64,000 nt of DNA from an uncultured Eubacteriales bacterium (GTDB taxonomy: Bacteria > Bacillota > Clostridia > Oscillospirales > Acutalibacteraceae): the NCBI GenBank assembly GCA_934476085.1, contig CAKSNE010000005.1, positions 1-64,000 on the forward strand, written 5' to 3'. Below, piece after piece: positions 41,782-51,783 of this stretch (within the stretch, counting starts at the first letter, position 1; each line of letters opens with the position of its first letter). The notes under the pieces are model-generated. The model had not been told where the DNA came from. It searched no databases and was given only the letters and a program-made list of their open reading frames with translations. The position numbers and the translations under genes were made by a program.

Positions 41782-44268
41782 CTACTTTGTTTCATACCAT
41801 GTCTTAGCAAATTTAACATCAACCAACATAGGTACTTTCATTTTAACCGCATTTTCCATTTCTTCTTTTAATATTTTTGCAACCTGCGGTGCTATTTCTT
41901 CTTTAGATTCTATTATTAATTCATCGTGAATTTGCATAATAAGTTTTGCATCTAATTTTTCATCAAAAAGACGGCGACTTACTTTGTTCATTGCAATTTT
42001 AATAATATCGGCAGCAGTTCCTTGAATAGGCATATTCTTAGCAACTCTTTCACCAAATGAACGTGTATTAAAATTAGAAGCAGTTAATTCAGGTAAATAT
42101 CTTCTGCGTCCAAACACAGTAGAAACATAACCGTCTTTTTTTGCGTTTTCAACAACTTCGTTCATATATTTATTAACACCACTATAAGTTGCAAGATAAT
42201 TTTCGATATATCTTTTGGCTTCGGCAACACTGACATGAATATCTTTTGACAGGGAGAACGCACCTATACCGTAAACAATGCCGAAGTTAACTGCTTTTGC
42301 TCTTGAGCGAATTTCAGGAGTCATAAGTTCCAGCGGAACATCAAATACTTGAGAAGCGGTTATCGCATGGATATCAACATCATTTAAAAATGCGTCAATC
42401 ATCTTTTTATCATCAGCAATTGATGCTAAAACACGAAGTTCAATCTGTGAATAGTCAGCATCGACTAATAAATATCCGTCTTTTGCTTTGAAAAATCTAC
42501 GCATTTCTCGTCCGAGTTCAGTTCTTACAGGAATATTCTGCAAATTTGGCTCAGAAGAGCTTATTCTGCCTGTGCGTGTTTCGACTTGATTTAGCGTTGA
42601 ATGAATTCTGTTGTTTTCGCCAACACATTTTAATAAGCCATCACAATAAGTCGATTTTAATTTTGATACAGAGCGATATTCAAGCAAATATTCAACAGCG
42701 TCAGATTGATAGCGTAAGTTTTCTAATACTTCGGCACTAGTTGAATATCCTGTTTTTGTTTTTTTGGAATGGGGAAGACCGAGTTTTTCAAAAAGAGCAA
42801 CACCTAATTGTTTTGGCGAGTTTAAATTAAATTCATAACCGATTATGCTAAAGATTTGTTCTTTTAAAAATTCTTCCCGCTTCTCAAGCTTTTTAGAAAA
42901 CTCTTTAATTCCGTCTACATCTACTTCAAAGCCCTCTTTTTCCATTAAATAAAGGGTATAGGAAAGTGGAATTTCTATTTCGTTTAATAATTTTTCCTGA
43001 TTATTTTCTTTGATTTTTTCTGCAAATTCTTTGTATAAAATATCAATTAAATACAGTTGTTTAGCTGCTTCTTCATTTTCACAATCAAATTCAGGTAAAG
43101 AGTATTCCACTGAAAAACGTTCAATAGAAAAATCTTTTCTATCAGGATTAATTAAATAAGCCGCAAGCATTGTATCAAAACTAATATTACAATAAGAATA
43201 GATTTTATGAAATAAATCTTTACAATTATGAGTTATTATGTTTTTAGTTTCTGATAAATCAAGATTTTCGGTAACAAAGTATTCATTATCTTTTTTTGAA
43301 AATATTTTTCCATCAAAAAACGCTATAATTGAATTATCTTGAACTTTATCTAATCTTTTAAAAGTAATTTTAATTTTCTCAGTATCGTTGCTAGACTTTG
43401 TTTCTTTTTCGTTGTCTAAATTAAGTTTATCTAAAAGTTTAAACATTTCCAGTTTTACTAGAATGTTTTTAAGATCTTCTGCGTTTCTTTGGCAATTGGT
43501 TGGTATTTCAATCGGAACATTGCAATTAATAGTGCCTAGTGTTTTACTTAAAAAAGCATTATCCTTATCTTTAAGTAGCTTTCCTTTTAAGTTTTCTCTT
43601 AAATCGGATGATTCGAGATTATCATATAAGTTTTCTATGTTGCCAAATTGTTGAATTAAGTTTCCTGCAGTTTTTGGTCCAACGCCTTGAACACCGGGAA
43701 TATTATCGGAAGTATCTCCTTGTAGTGCTTTGATTTCAATCATTTGTTTAGGAGAAACACCATATTCTTCATTAATTTTATCAACATCGTAAATTTTAAC
43801 TTCTGTTGAGCCACCACGTGTTGCGGCTAATTGAACTGAAACATTTTCAGACACCAACTGTAAAGAGTCACGGTCACCTGTTGCTATTACACAAGTATCG
43901 TTGTTTTCATTGCATTTTTTTGCAATTGTTCCTAGAATATCGTCTGCCTCGTAACCCTCAATCTCTAAAACGACACATCCGAATGCTCTTAAAACATCTT
44001 TCATAATTGGTATCTGCATTCTAAGTTCATCCGGCATTGGTTTTCTGCCGGCTTTGTAATCCGCGTACATTTTATGTCTGAAAGTTGGAGCTTTAAGATC
44101 GAAAGCTGCAACAATTAAATCAGGTGAGTTTGTATCAATTAGTTTAAGCAAAATATTCATAAAGCCATAAATAGCATTTGTAAAAGTACCATCTTTAGTT
44201 GACAATATACGAATACCGTAAAAGGCTCTGTTAATAATTGAATTTCCGTCTAGTGCTAAAATTTTCAT
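41782..44268 (-). CDS. polA: DNA polymerase I
   Basis: 828 aa. 5'-nuclease domain (about 1-290: LALDGNSIINRAFYG, ATGDRDSLQLV, LQGDTSDNIPGV), a middle domain whose 3'-5' exonuclease acidic residues are not recognisable, and the polymerase domain (about 450-828: DADYSQIELRVLA, RAKAVNFGIVYG, GRRRYLPEL, IHDELI). The proofreading site seems lost, as in many Gram-positive Pol I enzymes. The Met after TTGGAGAATGTT is used as start. First gene of polA-ywlE-rimI-tsaD. Confidence 0.96.
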   Translation of the reverse strand: MKILALDGNSIINRAFYGIRILSTKDGTFTNAIYGFMNILLKLIDTNSPDLIVAAFDLKAPTFRHKMYADYKAGRKPMPDELRMQIPIMKDVLRAFGCVVLEIEGYEADDILGTIAKKCNENNDTCVIATGDRDSLQLVSENVSVQLAATRGGSTEVKIYDVDKINEEYGVSPKQMIEIKALQGDTSDNIPGVQGVGPKTAGNLIQQFGNIENLYDNLESSDLRENLKGKLLKDKDNAFLSKTLGTINCNVPIEIPTNCQRNAEDLKNILVKLEMFKLLDKLNLDNEKETKSSNDTEKIKITFKRLDKVQDNSIIAFFDGKIFSKKDNEYFVTENLDLSETKNIITHNCKDLFHKIYSYCNISFDTMLAAYLINPDRKDFSIERFSVEYSLPEFDCENEEAAKQLYLIDILYKEFAEKIKENNQEKLLNEIEIPLSYTLYLMEKEGFEVDVDGIKEFSKKLEKREEFLKEQIFSIIGYEFNLNSPKQLGVALFEKLGLPHSKKTKTGYSTSAEVLENLRYQSDAVEYLLEYRSVSKLKSTYCDGLLKCVGENNRIHSTLNQVETRTGRISSSEPNLQNIPVRTELGREMRRFFKAKDGYLLVDADYSQIELRVLASIADDKKMIDAFLNDVDIHAITASQVFDVPLELMTPEIRSRAKAVNFGIVYGIGAFSLSKDIHVSVAEAKRYIENYLATYSGVNKYMNEVVENAKKDGYVSTVFGRRRYLPELTASNFNTRSFGERVAKNMPIQGTAADIIKIAMNKVSRRLFDEKLDAKLIMQIHDELIIESKEEIAPQVAKILKEEMENAVKMKVPMLVDVKFAKTWYETK

Positions 44269-44300
44269 AACATTCTCCAAAAAAAGATAAATATAAAATT

Positions 44301-44329
44301 ATATTACCACATTTTATTGATTTCTTCAA
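44301..44329 (-). promoter_or_regulatory. Promoter of polA
   Basis: Minus strand: TTGAAG (44324-44329), 17-nt spacer, TAATAT (44301-44306). Confidence 0.55.
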
Positions 44330-44337
44330 GCAAATAA

Positions 44338-44376
44338 CAAAAAAATAACGCTGTATTTAACTAATACAGCGTTATT
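44338..44376 (-). terminator. Terminator of secD-secF
   Basis: 14-bp stem AATAACGCTGTATT / AATACAGCGTTATT (44344-44357 with 44363-44376), 5-nt loop, T run on the minus strand. Confidence 0.88.
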
Positions 44377-44388
44377 ATAAATATAAAC

Positions 44389-45660
44389 TTATTTCTTTTT
44401 ACCCTTTGGGTTAATTTTATTTGCGTAATCAGGTTTTTTAGAAGCTTTTCCTTTTTTCTCTTTAGGAGCTTTTTTCTCGTTATGTTCACACCAGAATACA
44501 TAAATAGGACCCGCAACAAAGAGAGAAGAGAAAGTACCGCAAACAACACCGATTGACATTGGTATTGAGAATGTAAGAATAGAATCAAGATTTTTAATTA
44601 ATGCAACTACTGTAACAGACATAATAGCCGCAAATGTTGTAAGAGAAGTAACGGCAGTTCTCTTTAAACTTTGAGAAATAGACATATTCATCAATTCTCT
44701 GATAGATTTTTTGTTACCGTATAATCCTGAGTTTTCACGAAGTCTGTCATAAACAACGATTGTATCGTTAAGTGAATAACCGAGAATTGTTAAGAACACA
44801 GCAATAAAGTTTGTATCAACTGTAATTCCGAAAATAACATCAATAAAGAATATAAACGACAAGTCATGAACAAGAGCAACAAGAGCAGCGATAGCAGCTT
44901 TTACACCGCCGACTTTTCTAAATCTATATCCTACATAAATTACAACTAAAATACTAGCAATTAATACAGCGTAAAGTGATTTAGCAAAGAAAAGTGAGCC
45001 AAAGCTTTTACCAACAGTGTTAGATCCTGTTTGGTCAAGATTGTTGTTTGGGAATTTTTCTTGCAAAGTAGATTTTAACTGTTTTAATTGAGCGGTTGAA
45101 AGAGATAAGTTACCAACAGCATTAAGTTTAATCGACTTAGTACCTGTTGAATAGTCAGTTGAATCTGTAACATCTACTTTAGTTTCAACATAAGGATCTT
45201 CTGTTTTAGCAACAAAAGTAACTTTATTTGTAGAAAACTTTTCATTTAATAAAGAAGTAACCTTATCAATTTGATCTTTTGTTAATATTGACTTGCCTAA
45301 TGCATCAACATTTAAAACAGATTTTTTATTCTCGGTAGTAACTTCAGAAGAAAAAGTAATACCATCAATTTTTAAATCAGAAAAAGCATTATCAACAGCA
45401 GAAGCATCTAATGTACCGGTATAATTATATTTAATTTCAGTTACATTACCAACGCTTTTTAAAGCTGATTCAGCTTGCTTTTTTACATCTTTTAGGTTCA
45501 ATGTACCTTCATAGGAATAGGTAATGGAAGAGCCACCTTTATAGTCAATTGAAAGGTCAACACCTCTAAAGATAGTAAAGCCAATACCTGTTAATACTAC
45601 TAATATCGGTATTAAGATTACATATTTAAATTTTCCGATAATATCATATGTCTTATACAT
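44389..45660 (-). CDS. secF: Protein translocase subunit SecF
   Basis: 423 aa. Six predicted helices; the VDLSIDYKGGSSI N-terminal motif and the GYSLNDTIVVYDRLREN region are SecF signatures. A large outer domain (about 40-210) is longer than in E. coli SecF. The C-terminus is Lys-rich. The Met after TTGGAGG is used as start, overlapping secD by 8 nt. Works with SecD to pull secreted proteins across the membrane using ion flow. Confidence 0.95.
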   Translation of the reverse strand: MYKTYDIIGKFKYVILIPILVVLTGIGFTIFRGVDLSIDYKGGSSITYSYEGTLNLKDVKKQAESALKSVGNVTEIKYNYTGTLDASAVDNAFSDLKIDGITFSSEVTTENKKSVLNVDALGKSILTKDQIDKVTSLLNEKFSTNKVTFVAKTEDPYVETKVDVTDSTDYSTGTKSIKLNAVGNLSLSTAQLKQLKSTLQEKFPNNNLDQTGSNTVGKSFGSLFFAKSLYAVLIASILVVIYVGYRFRKVGGVKAAIAALVALVHDLSFIFFIDVIFGITVDTNFIAVFLTILGYSLNDTIVVYDRLRENSGLYGNKKSIRELMNMSISQSLKRTAVTSLTTFAAIMSVTVVALIKNLDSILTFSIPMSIGVVCGTFSSLFVAGPIYVFWCEHNEKKAPKEKKGKASKKPDYANKINPKGKKK

Positions 45661-47026
45661 CTCTTTTACCTCCAAAGAACCACGGCTTTCTCAAGCATTT
45701 GAAAGAAGAAAGGCTTGAAACCATAACTTTAGAAAGAGCAACACCGATAACAAGGTTGAAAATTGCACCAATTAAAAGTGTATAGCCGAATGAATAAATT
45801 GAGCCGGTAATTGAAGAACTAAACATAAACATTACCGGAGTAAGAATTTTTGACCAAATTGAATCCGGAGGTCCAAATGCACCCATCAAAATAACTGATA
45901 CAATTACAACAGTAACGTTACCATCTATAATAGCACCGAATCCACGTTTGAAACCGGTCTTAATAGCACCGTCAATAGTTCTTCCTGAATACAATTCATC
46001 TTTTACACGTTCTGCGTTAATAACGTTAGCGTCAACACCCATACCTATTGAAAGTATGATACCTGCAAGTCCGGGGATTGTAAGTGTAAAGCTTGAGAAG
46101 AACGAGAAGAAACCGGAAATAAATGCAAATATACCGGCAATTTGGCAAGTAATTGCAAAAGCAGCAACAATACCGGGTACTCTATAAAGCAAAATCATCA
46201 TAAGAACTATGATTATATAAGCCGCAATACCTGCGATTAACATTACATTAAGAGATGATTGACCGAGAGTCGGAGCAATTATTTGTAATTTAGAATTATC
46301 AACTGAAAGAGCAAAAGGAAGCGAACCGGCATTGATTGTGTTTGCAAGATCTGTTGCTTCTTCAGCAGTAAAGCTACCTTCAATAACAGCTCTACCATTG
46401 GTGATAACACTGTTTACTGTTGGAGCCGATAAACATTTGTCATCAAGCCAAATTGAAATTTGCTGACCTTGCAATCTTCTTGTTGCGTCAGCAAATGCAC
46501 TTTTACCGTGATCGGTAAGTTCAAGTGCAACTTTATTTTCACCGTTTTCAACTGTTAATGAAGCAGATTCAATATCTTTTGAACCTTCTAAGACCTGTGT
46601 GCCTTTTGAACTGCTTCCGCCTTCGTTAAAAGTAAGAACGGCCATTTGTCCGAGTTCTTCAACAGCAGCTTCAGGATCAAAATCTTCTTCATCATTTTGC
46701 CAAGGGAATCTAACGATAATTTGTTTATTCATATCATCACGATTGATTTCCGAGTCAGTAATTTTTTGGTCGGTTAAACGACGTTTAATAATATCTTCAG
46801 CTTTTTTCATATCTTTAGAAGTGATTTTATCTTTAGATATGTCAGGTGTGAAAACTGCTTCAACACCGCCCTGAATATCGATACCCCAGCGGATATCGTT
46901 GACACCTTTTACTATTACTTTTTTATTATCGCCGTAATATGTACTAACACCTGCAAAAGATAAGTAGGTGAACGCAACAATAAGAATAGCAACAATGAAA
47001 AATGTCGACCTTCTTGATTTTTTCAT
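45653..47026 (-). CDS. secD: Protein translocase subunit SecD
   Basis: 457 aa. N-terminal helix, the periplasmic P1 region starting WGIDIQGGVEA, and C-terminal helices with GLAGIILSIGMGVDANVI(N)AER in two parts, the SecD signature. CGGAGGA precedes the ATG. Upstream lie a strong promoter and several TGCATT repeats. Confidence 0.95.
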   Translation of the reverse strand: MKKSRRSTFFIVAILIVAFTYLSFAGVSTYYGDNKKVIVKGVNDIRWGIDIQGGVEAVFTPDISKDKITSKDMKKAEDIIKRRLTDQKITDSEINRDDMNKQIIVRFPWQNDEEDFDPEAAVEELGQMAVLTFNEGGSSSKGTQVLEGSKDIESASLTVENGENKVALELTDHGKSAFADATRRLQGQQISIWLDDKCLSAPTVNSVITNGRAVIEGSFTAEEATDLANTINAGSLPFALSVDNSKLQIIAPTLGQSSLNVMLIAGIAAYIIIVLMMILLYRVPGIVAAFAITCQIAGIFAFISGFFSFFSSFTLTIPGLAGIILSIGMGVDANVINAERVKDELYSGRTIDGAIKTGFKRGFGAIIDGNVTVVIVSVILMGAFGPPDSIWSKILTPVMFMFSSSITGSIYSFGYTLLIGAIFNLVIGVALSKVMVSSLSSFKCLRKPWFFGGKRDV

Positions 47027-47056
47027 TGAAAAGTCCTCCGAAATTTTTTATAAGCT

Positions 47057-47092
47057 TTGCAATAAATTGCATTTGTGCATTACTAATGCATT
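47057..47092 (-). repeat. TGCATT repeats in the secD leader
   Basis: TGCATT at 47068-47073, 47076-47081 and 47087-47092, plus TTGCAA at 47057-47062 forming an imperfect palindrome with the first copy. The third copy overlaps the -10 box. A related palindrome lies before pckG (39751-39763). Confidence 0.45.
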
Positions 47093-47118
47093 ATATAATA
47101 ATTTGACAAAAAAGTCAA
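47090..47118 (-). promoter_or_regulatory. Promoter of secD-secF
   Basis: Minus strand: TTGACT (47113-47118), 17-nt spacer, TATAAT (47090-47095). Confidence 0.8.
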
Positions 47119-47134
47119 TTATTTTGTTACTTTT

Positions 47135-48403
47135 TTATAACAATTTTTCTATAGTGGCAAGTCTTGCACAAACTGAGAAAAGTTTTACTGCTTGTTGTAA
47201 TTCTTCTAACGGAGGGAAACTTGGTGCAATTCTAATATGAGAGTCATCAGGATCGTTTCCGTAAGGGTATGCAGAGCCGGCAGGTGTAGTAACAAGTCCG
47301 GCGTCTTTACAAAGTTCAACTATTCTTTTTGCACAGCCCTTTGGTGCATAAAAACTTACAAAGTAGCCACCGTTTGGATTTGTCCATCTACCAATACCTA
47401 ACGGTTTTAATACATTTTCAAATTCATCAAGAACTGCTTTGAATTTCGGACGCATAATTGCAGCGTGTTTTTTCATAATTTCAGCAATATTTTCGCTGCT
47501 TTTAAGAAATCTCACATGGCGTAACTGATTGATTTTATCAGGACCAATAGTTTGAAATTGCATTCTATGTTTCATAAGCTCAATATTATGATCAGAAGCA
47601 CAAAGTGCACTAACACCTGAGCCCGGGTGAGTAATTTTTGATGTAGACATAAAGTACAAAATCATTTTTTCTGTACCGCGAGCAATACACTCTTTATAAA
47701 GACAAAGAACATTATCTTGTCTGTCTTCATATAAATGATGAACAGCATAAGCGTTATCATACATAATTCTAAAGTCATTAGCGGCAGGTTTTAATGATGC
47801 TAATCTTCTGATTGTTTCATCAGAATATGAATATCCATCAGGGTTTGAATATTTAGGAACACACCAAATACCTTTAACTAGCGGATCTTTAACCAATTCT
47901 TCAACCATATCCATATCAGGACCTTCGGGAGTCATCGGAACAGGAATGTTTTCAATTCCAAAGTATTCTGTAATAGCGAAATGTCTGTCGTAACCCGGGC
48001 AAGGGCATAAGAATTTAACTTTGCCTTGAACCAGCCAAGGCTTTTCGCCATCAAGACCACGTGAAATTGCTTGTGCGATAATATCAAACATCATATGTAA
48101 TGATGAGTTTTCACCAATAATAACATTATCAACAGGACAGCCGAATAAATCAGCGAAAATCTTTTTCATTTCAGGAATACCGTCAAGACCGCCGTAATTT
48201 CTGCATTCTTGACCGTTTTCAGCTTTAGTAGAGTTTTCATCAACCAGATTAAAAAGCTCATTAGAAATATCAAGTTGCTCACTGCTTGGTTTGCCTCTTG
48301 ACATATCAAGCTTTAATCCCAATGATTTAAAGCGATTGTATTCTTTTAAAAGTTCTTCTTGTTCTTTTAAAAGCTGTTCTTTTGACATATCTTTATAAAA
48401 CAT
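47135..48403 (-). CDS. Aspartate aminotransferase, subfamily Ic (PF12897-type)
   Basis: 422 aa PLP enzyme. The PLP lysine lies in MSTSKITHPGSG. The family features LDMSRGKPSSEQLD at the N-terminus, CRNYGGLDG and CVPKYSNPDG(Y) identify the class formerly labelled MocR-like aminotransferase, of which members act as aspartate aminotransferases. Single gene, divergent from alaS. Substrate is inferred from the family. Confidence 0.87.
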   Translation of the reverse strand: MFYKDMSKEQLLKEQEELLKEYNRFKSLGLKLDMSRGKPSSEQLDISNELFNLVDENSTKAENGQECRNYGGLDGIPEMKKIFADLFGCPVDNVIIGENSSLHMMFDIIAQAISRGLDGEKPWLVQGKVKFLCPCPGYDRHFAITEYFGIENIPVPMTPEGPDMDMVEELVKDPLVKGIWCVPKYSNPDGYSYSDETIRRLASLKPAANDFRIMYDNAYAVHHLYEDRQDNVLCLYKECIARGTEKMILYFMSTSKITHPGSGVSALCASDHNIELMKHRMQFQTIGPDKINQLRHVRFLKSSENIAEIMKKHAAIMRPKFKAVLDEFENVLKPLGIGRWTNPNGGYFVSFYAPKGCAKRIVELCKDAGLVTTPAGSAYPYGNDPDDSHIRIAPSFPPLEELQQAVKLFSVCARLATIEKLL

Positions 48404-48435
48404 TTTTGGACACCTCTATGTATGTTTTTCTTTCT

Positions 48436-48464
48436 ATAATAATACAAAAACAATTTTTTTTCAA
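48436..48464 (-). promoter_or_regulatory. Promoter of the aspartate aminotransferase gene
   Basis: Minus strand: TTGAAA (48459-48464), 17-nt spacer, TATTAT (48436-48441). Divergent from the alaS promoter, 38 nt apart. Confidence 0.65.
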
Positions 48465-48501
48465 CTAAAATTAAAAATTTTAATTAAATTTGCAAAAAAT
48501 A

Positions 48502-48530
48502 TTGACAAATCAGCGTAAAAATAATATAAT
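48502..48530 (+). promoter_or_regulatory. Promoter of the alaS operon
   Basis: Perfect consensus: TTGACA (48502-48507), 17-nt spacer, TATAAT (48525-48530). Confidence 0.9.
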
Positions 48531-48536
48531 TAAACC

Positions 48537-48758
48537 AATATTGATGCTTTACACAGGTCTAATTTAGTTAGTAGGATTTTAGAGAGGGTATGGTTGCTGA
48601 AAATACCTATCATGAAAACTATTGTGCCAACCTGTTGCACGATAATGATGAATTATTGCGTATTCCTGCGTTAAAGGATTTGAGTGGCACACAAAAATGT
48701 GCAATTCGGGTGGTACCGCGGTTTGTTCGTCCCGAGTTGGCTTTTGGTGTGTTTTTTT
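48537..48758 (+). promoter_or_regulatory. Ala T-box riboswitch
   Basis: The T-box GGGTGGTACCGCG (48708-48720) is flanked by an 8-bp antiterminator helix (48703-48710 with 48731-48738). Stem I is closed by ACAGGT/ACCTGT (48553-48558 with 48630-48635); between them are an AGTA motif (48570-48573 region), GAGAGGG and the specifier candidate GCC (48626-48628, Ala) followed by A. A small stem III (GCACA/TGTGC, 48687-48702) precedes the T-box. A T run follows at 48752-48758, so control is probably by transcription termination, but the terminator's competing helix is not clear by eye. Confidence 0.92.
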
Positions 48759-48780
48759 ATTGTAAAGGAGATTTTTTAAA

Positions 48781-51417
48781 ATGCAATGGACAGGATTAAA
48801 TGAACTTAGAGAAAAGTATTTAAGCTTTTTTGAATCAAAAGGACATTTAAGATTAAAGAGCTTTCCGCTTGTACCTAAAGATGATAAAAGCTTGCTTCTT
48901 ATCAACTCAGGTATGGCTCCGATGAAAAAATATTTTACAGGTGAAGTAACACCGCCTAGAAAAAGAGTAACTACTTGCCAAAAATGTATTCGTACACCTG
49001 ATATCGAGCAAGTTGGTAAAACCGCTCGTCACGGCACTTATTTTGAAATGCTCGGTAACTTCTCTTTCGGCGATTATTTTAAACACGAGGCTACTTCATG
49101 GGCATGGGAGTTTTGTACTAAAGTGCTTGAATTACCTGTTGATAGAATTTGGGTTTCAATTTATCAAGATGACGATGAAGCATTTGATATTTGGACAAAA
49201 GAAGTTGGCGTTTCTCCTGATAGAATCGTAAGATTCGGCAAAGAAGATAACTTCTGGGAGCACGGCTCAGGTCCTTGCGGTCCATGTTCAGAACTCTATT
49301 TTGACAGAGGCGAAAAATACGGATGCGGCAAACCTGACTGTAAAGTTGGTTGTGAATGTGATAGATATGTTGAATTTTGGAATAACGTATTCACACAGTT
49401 TGAAAATGATGGTAACGGTAACTATACACCACTTGATCATCCAAATATTGATACAGGTATGGGCCTTGAAAGACTTGCTTGCATTATGCAAGATGTAAAT
49501 AACATTTTTGAAGTAGATACAGTTCAAAATATTATGAAACATGTTAGCCGTATTGCCGGTGTTCACTATGGCGATAGTGAAAAAACTGATGTTTCACTTC
49601 GTGTTATTACCGACCATATTCGTTCTACTACATTTATGATTGCTGACGGCGTTATGCCATCTAATGAGGGTAGAGGATATGTTCTTAGAAGATTATTAAG
49701 AAGAGCTGCAAGACACGGCAAATTATTAGGCATTAATCACGCATTTTTGTCTGAAGTTTGCGATACAGTTATCGAAGAAAACAAAAACGCTTATCCTGAA
49801 GTTTTAGAGAAAAAAGACTTCATTAAAAAACTTATTAAAAATGAAGAAGAGTCGTTTATTAAAACTATCGACCAAGGTTTGTCGCTTTTAAGCAACCTTA
49901 TTGATGAAATTGACGGCAAAGAACTTTCAGGTGAAAGTGCATTTAAACTTTATGATACTTATGGTTTCCCGCTTGACCTTACAAAAGATGTTCTTGAAGA
50001 AAGCGGTCTTTCTGTAAATGAAGAAGAATTCCAAAAATTAATGCTTGAACAAAGAGATAGAGCAAGAAATGCAAGAAAAGCATCAGACGGCGAATCTTGG
50101 GCAAGCAAAGATATTAAATTTGACGGTATTGACAGCACAGAATTTGTTGGTTATACAGATTTAGAGTGTAACAGCGAGATTAAAGCTATTGTTTGTGATA
50201 GCGAACCGGCTTCTGAGTTATCAGAAGGTAAAAAAGGTATTGTCGTTCTTGATAAAACACCGTTTTATGCAGTATCGGGCGGCCAGATTGGTGATTCCGG
50301 TGTAATTAAAACTGAATTCGGTGAATTTGAAGTTTCTAATACAACTAAAAATCCTGATGGTGTATATATGCATTACGGTGTTGTAACAAGCGGTAAAATT
50401 GACATTAACAGTAACGCTTGTGCAAAAGTTGACGCTCAAAGAAGACATTCAATTATGCGCAACCATACTGCCGCTCATTTATTACAAAATGCTTTGAGAA
50501 AAGTTTTAGGCACACATGTTGAACAGGCCGGTCAGGAAGTTACTGATTTAAGACTTCGTTTTGACTTTACTCATTTTTCTGCTATGACTCCTGAAGAGAT
50601 TAAAACAGTTGAGAAAATAGTAAATGATGAAATTTTAAATTCTATTGAAGTTAAAACTGAAGTTTTACCTATTGAAGAAGCTAAAAAACGTGGTGCAATG
50701 GCACTTTTCGGTGAAAAATACGGTGATAAAGTTCGTGTTGTAACTGCAGGTGATTCTGTTGAATTTTGTGGTGGTACACACGTTTCAAATACTTCAGAAC
50801 TTGGTCTTTTTCACATTATGTCTGAAGGATCTGTTGCATCAGGCGTCAGAAGAATTGAGGCGGTAACAGGTCAAGGTCTTCTTAATTTCATTGATGCAAA
50901 CGAATTGATTTTACGTAGCATTTGCGAAGTTATTAAAGCAGGTAATCCGGAAGAACTTACCGATAAAATTACTCAAACAGTTACTGAACTTAAAAATTCA
51001 GAGAAAAAATTACTTGAGTTACAACAAAAAATAGCTAATCAAAAGGCTAAAGAAATGCTTTCAAAAGCAAGAGATATTAACGGCGTAAGGCTAGTTGCTT
51101 TTGCTACTACAGGTGTTGAAGGTGGCGACCTTAGAAAAATGTGCGACTCATTTAAAGATATTGATTCTAATATCGTTGCTGTTGTTGCCGGTATTAATCG
51201 TGAAAAAATGAACGTTACTTTTGCAACTTGTTGCGGAAAAGACGCAGTTAAAAAAGGTGCAAACGCAGGCAAAATTGTTCGTGAAGTTGCTGCTATCACA
51301 GGCGGCAAAGGTGGCGGTAAGCCTGACAGTGCTATGGCAGGCGGTAAAGACGTAACAAAGGTTGACGAGGCTTTGTTAGCAGTTGATGATATACTTGCAA
51401 ATATGATTAATGAATAA
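48781..51417 (+). CDS. alaS: Alanyl-tRNA synthetase
   Basis: 878 aa. Class II core with FLSFFESKGH-like start (KYLSFFESKGHLRL), the GTYFEMLGNFSFGDYFK motif 2 region, the editing-domain zinc ligands HTAAH (about 561-565) and CGGTH (about 662-666), and the C-terminal oligomerisation/DHHA1 domain. AAAGGAG precedes the ATG. First gene behind the Ala T-box; about nine further genes follow without a clear terminator. Confidence 0.97.
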   Translation: MQWTGLNELREKYLSFFESKGHLRLKSFPLVPKDDKSLLLINSGMAPMKKYFTGEVTPPRKRVTTCQKCIRTPDIEQVGKTARHGTYFEMLGNFSFGDYFKHEATSWAWEFCTKVLELPVDRIWVSIYQDDDEAFDIWTKEVGVSPDRIVRFGKEDNFWEHGSGPCGPCSELYFDRGEKYGCGKPDCKVGCECDRYVEFWNNVFTQFENDGNGNYTPLDHPNIDTGMGLERLACIMQDVNNIFEVDTVQNIMKHVSRIAGVHYGDSEKTDVSLRVITDHIRSTTFMIADGVMPSNEGRGYVLRRLLRRAARHGKLLGINHAFLSEVCDTVIEENKNAYPEVLEKKDFIKKLIKNEEESFIKTIDQGLSLLSNLIDEIDGKELSGESAFKLYDTYGFPLDLTKDVLEESGLSVNEEEFQKLMLEQRDRARNARKASDGESWASKDIKFDGIDSTEFVGYTDLECNSEIKAIVCDSEPASELSEGKKGIVVLDKTPFYAVSGGQIGDSGVIKTEFGEFEVSNTTKNPDGVYMHYGVVTSGKIDINSNACAKVDAQRRHSIMRNHTAAHLLQNALRKVLGTHVEQAGQEVTDLRLRFDFTHFSAMTPEEIKTVEKIVNDEILNSIEVKTEVLPIEEAKKRGAMALFGEKYGDKVRVVTAGDSVEFCGGTHVSNTSELGLFHIMSEGSVASGVRRIEAVTGQGLLNFIDANELILRSICEVIKAGNPEELTDKITQTVTELKNSEKKLLELQQKIANQKAKEMLSKARDINGVRLVAFATTGVEGGDLRKMCDSFKDIDSNIVAVVAGINREKMNVTFATCCGKDAVKKGANAGKIVREVAAITGGKGGGKPDSAMAGGKDVTKVDEALLAVDDILANMINE

Positions 51418-51429
51418 GGAGATTAAAAA

Positions 51430-51771
51430 ATGGATGATTGTTTATTTTGCAAAATTATAAACGGCGAAATTCCATCAACAAAAGTATATGAAGATGAATT
51501 TCTTTATGCTTTTAAAGATATTAATCCGCAAGCACCGTTTCATGTTCTTATAATTCCAAAAGAACATATTAATTCTGCGGCCGATATTACTGAAGAAAAT
51601 GCTGATATTGTATCAAAAGTTTTTGTTGTTGCCGCTAAAATTGCTAAAGAAAATAATCTTGATAACGGGTTTAGAATTGTTACAAATTCAGGCGAATATG
51701 GTTGTCAATCTGTTCATCATATTCACTTCCATTTGTTGTCAGGCAAAAAATTAAGCGAAAAAATGTGTTAG
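51430..51771 (+). CDS. hinT: HIT-family nucleotide hydrolase (HinT)
   Basis: 113 aa. The histidine triad is HIHFHLL near the C-terminus (about 100-106), with CLFCKIINGEIPS at the start. HinT proteins hydrolyse aminoacyl- and phosphoramidate-linked AMP; the position right behind alaS fits a role in clearing aminoacyl-AMP. AAGGAG precedes the ATG. Confidence 0.95.
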   Translation: MDDCLFCKIINGEIPSTKVYEDEFLYAFKDINPQAPFHVLIIPKEHINSAADITEENADIVSKVFVVAAKIAKENNLDNGFRIVTNSGEYGCQSVHHIHFHLLSGKKLSEKMC

Positions 51772-51783
51772 GACGTGTGGAAA

